Shown piece by piece: positions 7,219-8,693 of a stretch of DNA of 8,693 nucleotides. The notes under the pieces were generated by a model. It was not told the origin of the DNA, did no database searches, and saw only the letters and a program-made list of their open reading frames with translations. Made by a program: the position numbers and the translations under genes. This DNA is from Ignavibacteria bacterium. GTDB lineage: Bacteria > Bacteroidota > Ignavibacteria > UBA10030 > SZUA-254. The stretch lies in assembly GCA_005877655.1 (NCBI GenBank), contig VBOC01000175.1, positions 2,401-11,093 of the forward strand. The letters are read 5' to 3'. Each line of letters opens with the position of its first letter. Within the stretch, counting starts at the first letter, position 1.

Positions 7219-8020
7219 ACCCGAATGTACGGAGGCGCCCGTAGTCGCACATCCAATAGTCGTTCACCTCCGGGTTATGGCGCGGAGTCAGCCGCAGGAT
7301 CTCGTTGTTGCGGACCCACATGTTCATATTGCAGCCGCGCGCGCATCCCTGGCAAATTGTCTCCGTCACAGACATTTCCCACACGCGGGCCTTGAAGCGG
7401 AAGTCCTTGCTTGTCAGCGCGCCGACCGGGCAGATATCGATCGTGTTCATCGAATACGGATTATCGAGCTTCTCGCCCGGGAAGGTTGTGAGCTCCACGT
7501 GGTCAGCCCGCTGAGCGAACACCAATTGGGGGTTCTTCGCAATCTCGGAACAAAACCGGATGCACCGGGAGCACATGATGCAGCGTTCCACATCGAGCGT
7601 GACGTTGGGACCGAGCTCCACGCGTTTCGGTTTGCGAACCTTGGTGAACTCAAACCGGCTGACACCCGTGCTGAAATAGTATGCATAGTCCTGAAGCTTG
7701 CACTCACCCGCTTCGTCGCAAATGGGGCAATCGAGCGGATGATTGATGAGCAGAAACTCCATCACGGCCTGCTGTGCGTTGACGACGCGGTCGGATTTCG
7801 TCTTCACGACCATCCCATCCGCCACCGGCGTCGCGCAGGCGATGACGAGTTTCGGAAGTTTTTCCACCTCGACGAGGCACATACGGCAATTTCCCGCAAC
7901 GGAGAGCCGGGGGTGCCAGCAAAAATGGGGAATCGACATCCCGTTCTGGAACGCCGCCTGGATGATCGTACTGGAGGCGGGCGCCTCCATCTCTTTTCCG
8001 TCGATCGTAAGTTTTGGCAT
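7049..8020 (-). CDS. nuoG: NADH-quinone oxidoreductase subunit G, N-terminal fragment (frameshifted after about residue 269)
   Basis: NuoG is the largest Fe-S subunit of the complex I peripheral arm. All N-terminal cluster sites are present: [2Fe-2S] ligands C34, C45, C48, C62; the His-Cys [4Fe-4S] site H94, C98, C101, C107; a [4Fe-4S] site C147, C150, C153, C197; and the extra N7-type site C223, C226, C230, C258 (TICQGCARGC ... MCDYGR). NuoG-like sequence runs to about residue 269 (RLRTFGFV). The remaining 54 residues are an out-of-frame read-through with no family character, so the true product is cut short here. The ATG at 8020 has no ribosome-binding site. Upstream is ald, where nuoF is usually found. 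If the lesion is real, complex I built from this copy would lack most of the C-terminal domain. Confidence 0.9.
   Translation of the reverse strand: MPKLTIDGKEMEAPASSTIIQAAFQNGMSIPHFCWHPRLSVAGNCRMCLVEVEKLPKLVIACATPVADGMVVKTKSDRVVNAQQAVMEFLLINHPLDCPICDEAGECKLQDYAYYFSTGVSRFEFTKVRKPKRVELGPNVTLDVERCIMCSRCIRFCSEIAKNPQLVFAQRADHVELTTFPGEKLDNPYSMNTIDICPVGALTSKDFRFKARVWEMSVTETICQGCARGCNMNMWVRNNEILRLTPRHNPEVNDYWMCDYGRLRTFGFVQDCAGVEVVRWPRNRRDRLALFDERRQLCFRKADETYRCGKTSSLEAPLPERRG
7196..7216 (-). other. Frame break and probable internal deletion in nuoG
   Basis: Upstream of this point the NuoG frame reads ...MCDYGRLRTFGFV; downstream the NuoG-like sequence resumes one base over, near ALELKSFDGPEIGGIGSP. 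From memory of the family, a linker of very roughly 30 residues normally lies between these blocks. The simplest reading is a deletion whose length is not a multiple of three. Its exact ends cannot be placed from this sequence alone. Confidence 0.7.
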
Positions 8021-8209
8021 GGGGGATTTACGGCCCGAAACTTCTGGGATGAGAGCGGTTGGAGATACGATTGGCCGATCTAGTTCTGGTTCCGCTCCGA
8101 CGAGCCCGGATCCCCTCCAACGATTTTCGTGGCGCAGCTATCTCGTCAGCCGCTCGCGTCAAGCCGGAATTATCAATCGCGTGCATCCAATCGAGGAGAT
8201 GGATCGACA
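8021..8209. other. Gap between ald and nuoG
   Basis: This 189-bp stretch has no supported gene, terminator or RNA. A minus-strand 60-codon frame starting at a GTG by the ald stop (8210 to 8028) shows no recognisable features. A TTGACG at about 8155-8160 on the minus strand has no good -10 partner. nuoG may be transcribed from a promoter here or from ald; the sequence does not decide. Confidence 0.4.
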
Positions 8210-8693
8210 CTAGTCGAAGTTTTCGAGGGGTTCGAACGGCAATCCGAACGCATCCGCAACGCGCTTATAGGTAATCTTACCCGCCAGAATGTTTACCCCC
8301 CACCGGATCTCCTTATTCGTTGCCACCGCCTTGGCAAACCCTTTGGTCGCAATCTCCGTGGCATACGGCAGCGTAGCGTTCGTCAATGCGAGCGTGGAGG
8401 TGAAGGGAACTGCCCCGGGCATGTTTGCGACGCAATAATGGACGATCCCGTCGATCACATACGTCGGATTTTCGTGCGTCGTCGGCTTGCAGGTCTCGAC
8501 GCATCCTCCTTGATCGACTGAGACATCGATGATCACAGAACCCGGCTTCATTTCCTTCAGCATCGCCCGCGTCACGAGGTGCGGGGCGCGTGCGCCCGGG
8601 ATGAGGACCGCGCCGATCAGTAGGTCCGCTTTCCGGATCGCCGTCAGGATGTTGTATGGGTGCGACATGACCGTCACGACATTCTTCGGCATG
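8210..8693 (-). CDS. ald: Alanine dehydrogenase, C-terminal part (N-terminus beyond right edge)
   Basis: Ald reversibly converts L-alanine, NAD+ and water to pyruvate, NADH and ammonia in the cytoplasm. About 160 of the usual 370 or so residues are visible, covering the end of the NAD-binding domain and the C-terminal part. Family signatures are clear: SHPYNILTAIRKADLLIGAV, LIPGARAPHLVTRAMLKEMK, IIDVSVDQGGCVET (its Asp corresponds to a known active-site Asp), and NMPGAVPFTSTLALTNATLP. It ends with a TAG at 8210-8212. The Met at the right edge is most likely internal rather than a start. Pyridine nucleotide transhydrogenase alpha subunits are related, but the NMPGAVP stretch and the ending favour Ald. 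NADH from this enzyme could feed complex I, but the genes are 189 bp apart and co-regulation is not shown. Confidence 0.93.
   Translation of the reverse strand, partial: MPKNVVTVMSHPYNILTAIRKADLLIGAVLIPGARAPHLVTRAMLKEMKPGSVIIDVSVDQGGCVETCKPTTHENPTYVIDGIVHYCVANMPGAVPFTSTLALTNATLPYATEIATKGFAKAVATNKEIRWGVNILAGKITYKRVADAFGLPFEPLENFD

Noticed and set aside
7190..7225. Programmed ribosomal frameshift in nuoG
   Set aside because: No clear slippery site was seen, and expected NuoG sequence is missing at the junction, which a frameshift alone would not explain.
6301..7395. A 364-codon plus-strand open frame spanning the nuoG break
   Set aside because: It is antisense to both NuoG fragments, which carry family motifs; it shows no domain and covers a lesion by chance.
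8028..8210. A 60-codon minus-strand frame starting at a GTG by the ald stop
   Set aside because: The start codon is close enough for coupling, but there is no ribosome-binding site, no recognisable motif, and an Arg/Ser-rich composition typical of a chance frame.

Overview
The window is an 8.7 kb stretch in which every supported gene lies on the minus strand, so the genes read from high to low coordinates. In reading order they are: the C-terminal part of alanine dehydrogenase (ald, cut by the right edge); nuoG, broken into two frames; nuoH; nuoI; two zinc-protease-family (M16) genes; and a secreted repeat protein cut by the left edge. Base composition is moderately GC-rich. The gene types suggest a bacterium of the Bacteroidota/Ignavibacteriota (FCB) group: a short NuoG, scattered nuo clusters, a paired active/inactive M16 peptidase, and a secreted BNR/Asp-box protein with an SdrD-B-like domain. 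This placement is an inference from gene style; no rRNA or marker gene is present.

Right part (4806-8693): ald is followed after a 197-nt gap by a partial complex I cluster, nuoG-nuoH-nuoI. nuoG/nuoH and nuoH/nuoI overlap by 1 and 3 nt, as expected for translationally coupled genes. These genes encode the Fe-S electron wire (NuoG, NuoI) and the quinone-site membrane subunit (NuoH) of NADH:quinone oxidoreductase. nuoG appears damaged near position 7205. The frame changes there, and a block that normally links the last [4Fe-4S] domain to the rest of the molybdopterin-like domain seems to be missing. The 3' end of nuoG carries a 9-bp tandem repeat and a cluster of GC-rich hairpins that give the protein a Gly/Thr/Ser-rich tail.

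Middle (4604-4807): the whole space between nuoI and the first M16 gene is a 17-bp tandem repeat, about 11-12 units. The units are nearly identical next to the M16 start codon and decay towards nuoI.

Left part (1-4605): two M16 genes overlap by 4 nt. The first keeps the HxxEH zinc site. The second has lost it but keeps an R/Y-type motif, the classic two-subunit arrangement. Both have N-terminal export signals. After a 256-bp gap with a possible promoter comes a 494-residue visible portion of an exported protein with six Asp-box/BNR-like motifs followed by an SdrD-B-like domain. Its C-terminus is outside the window.

No RNA genes, CRISPR arrays, insertion sequences or complete novel systems were seen. 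The most noteworthy items are the nuoG lesion, the 17-bp array and the palindrome/microsatellite insertion in the nuoG tail.
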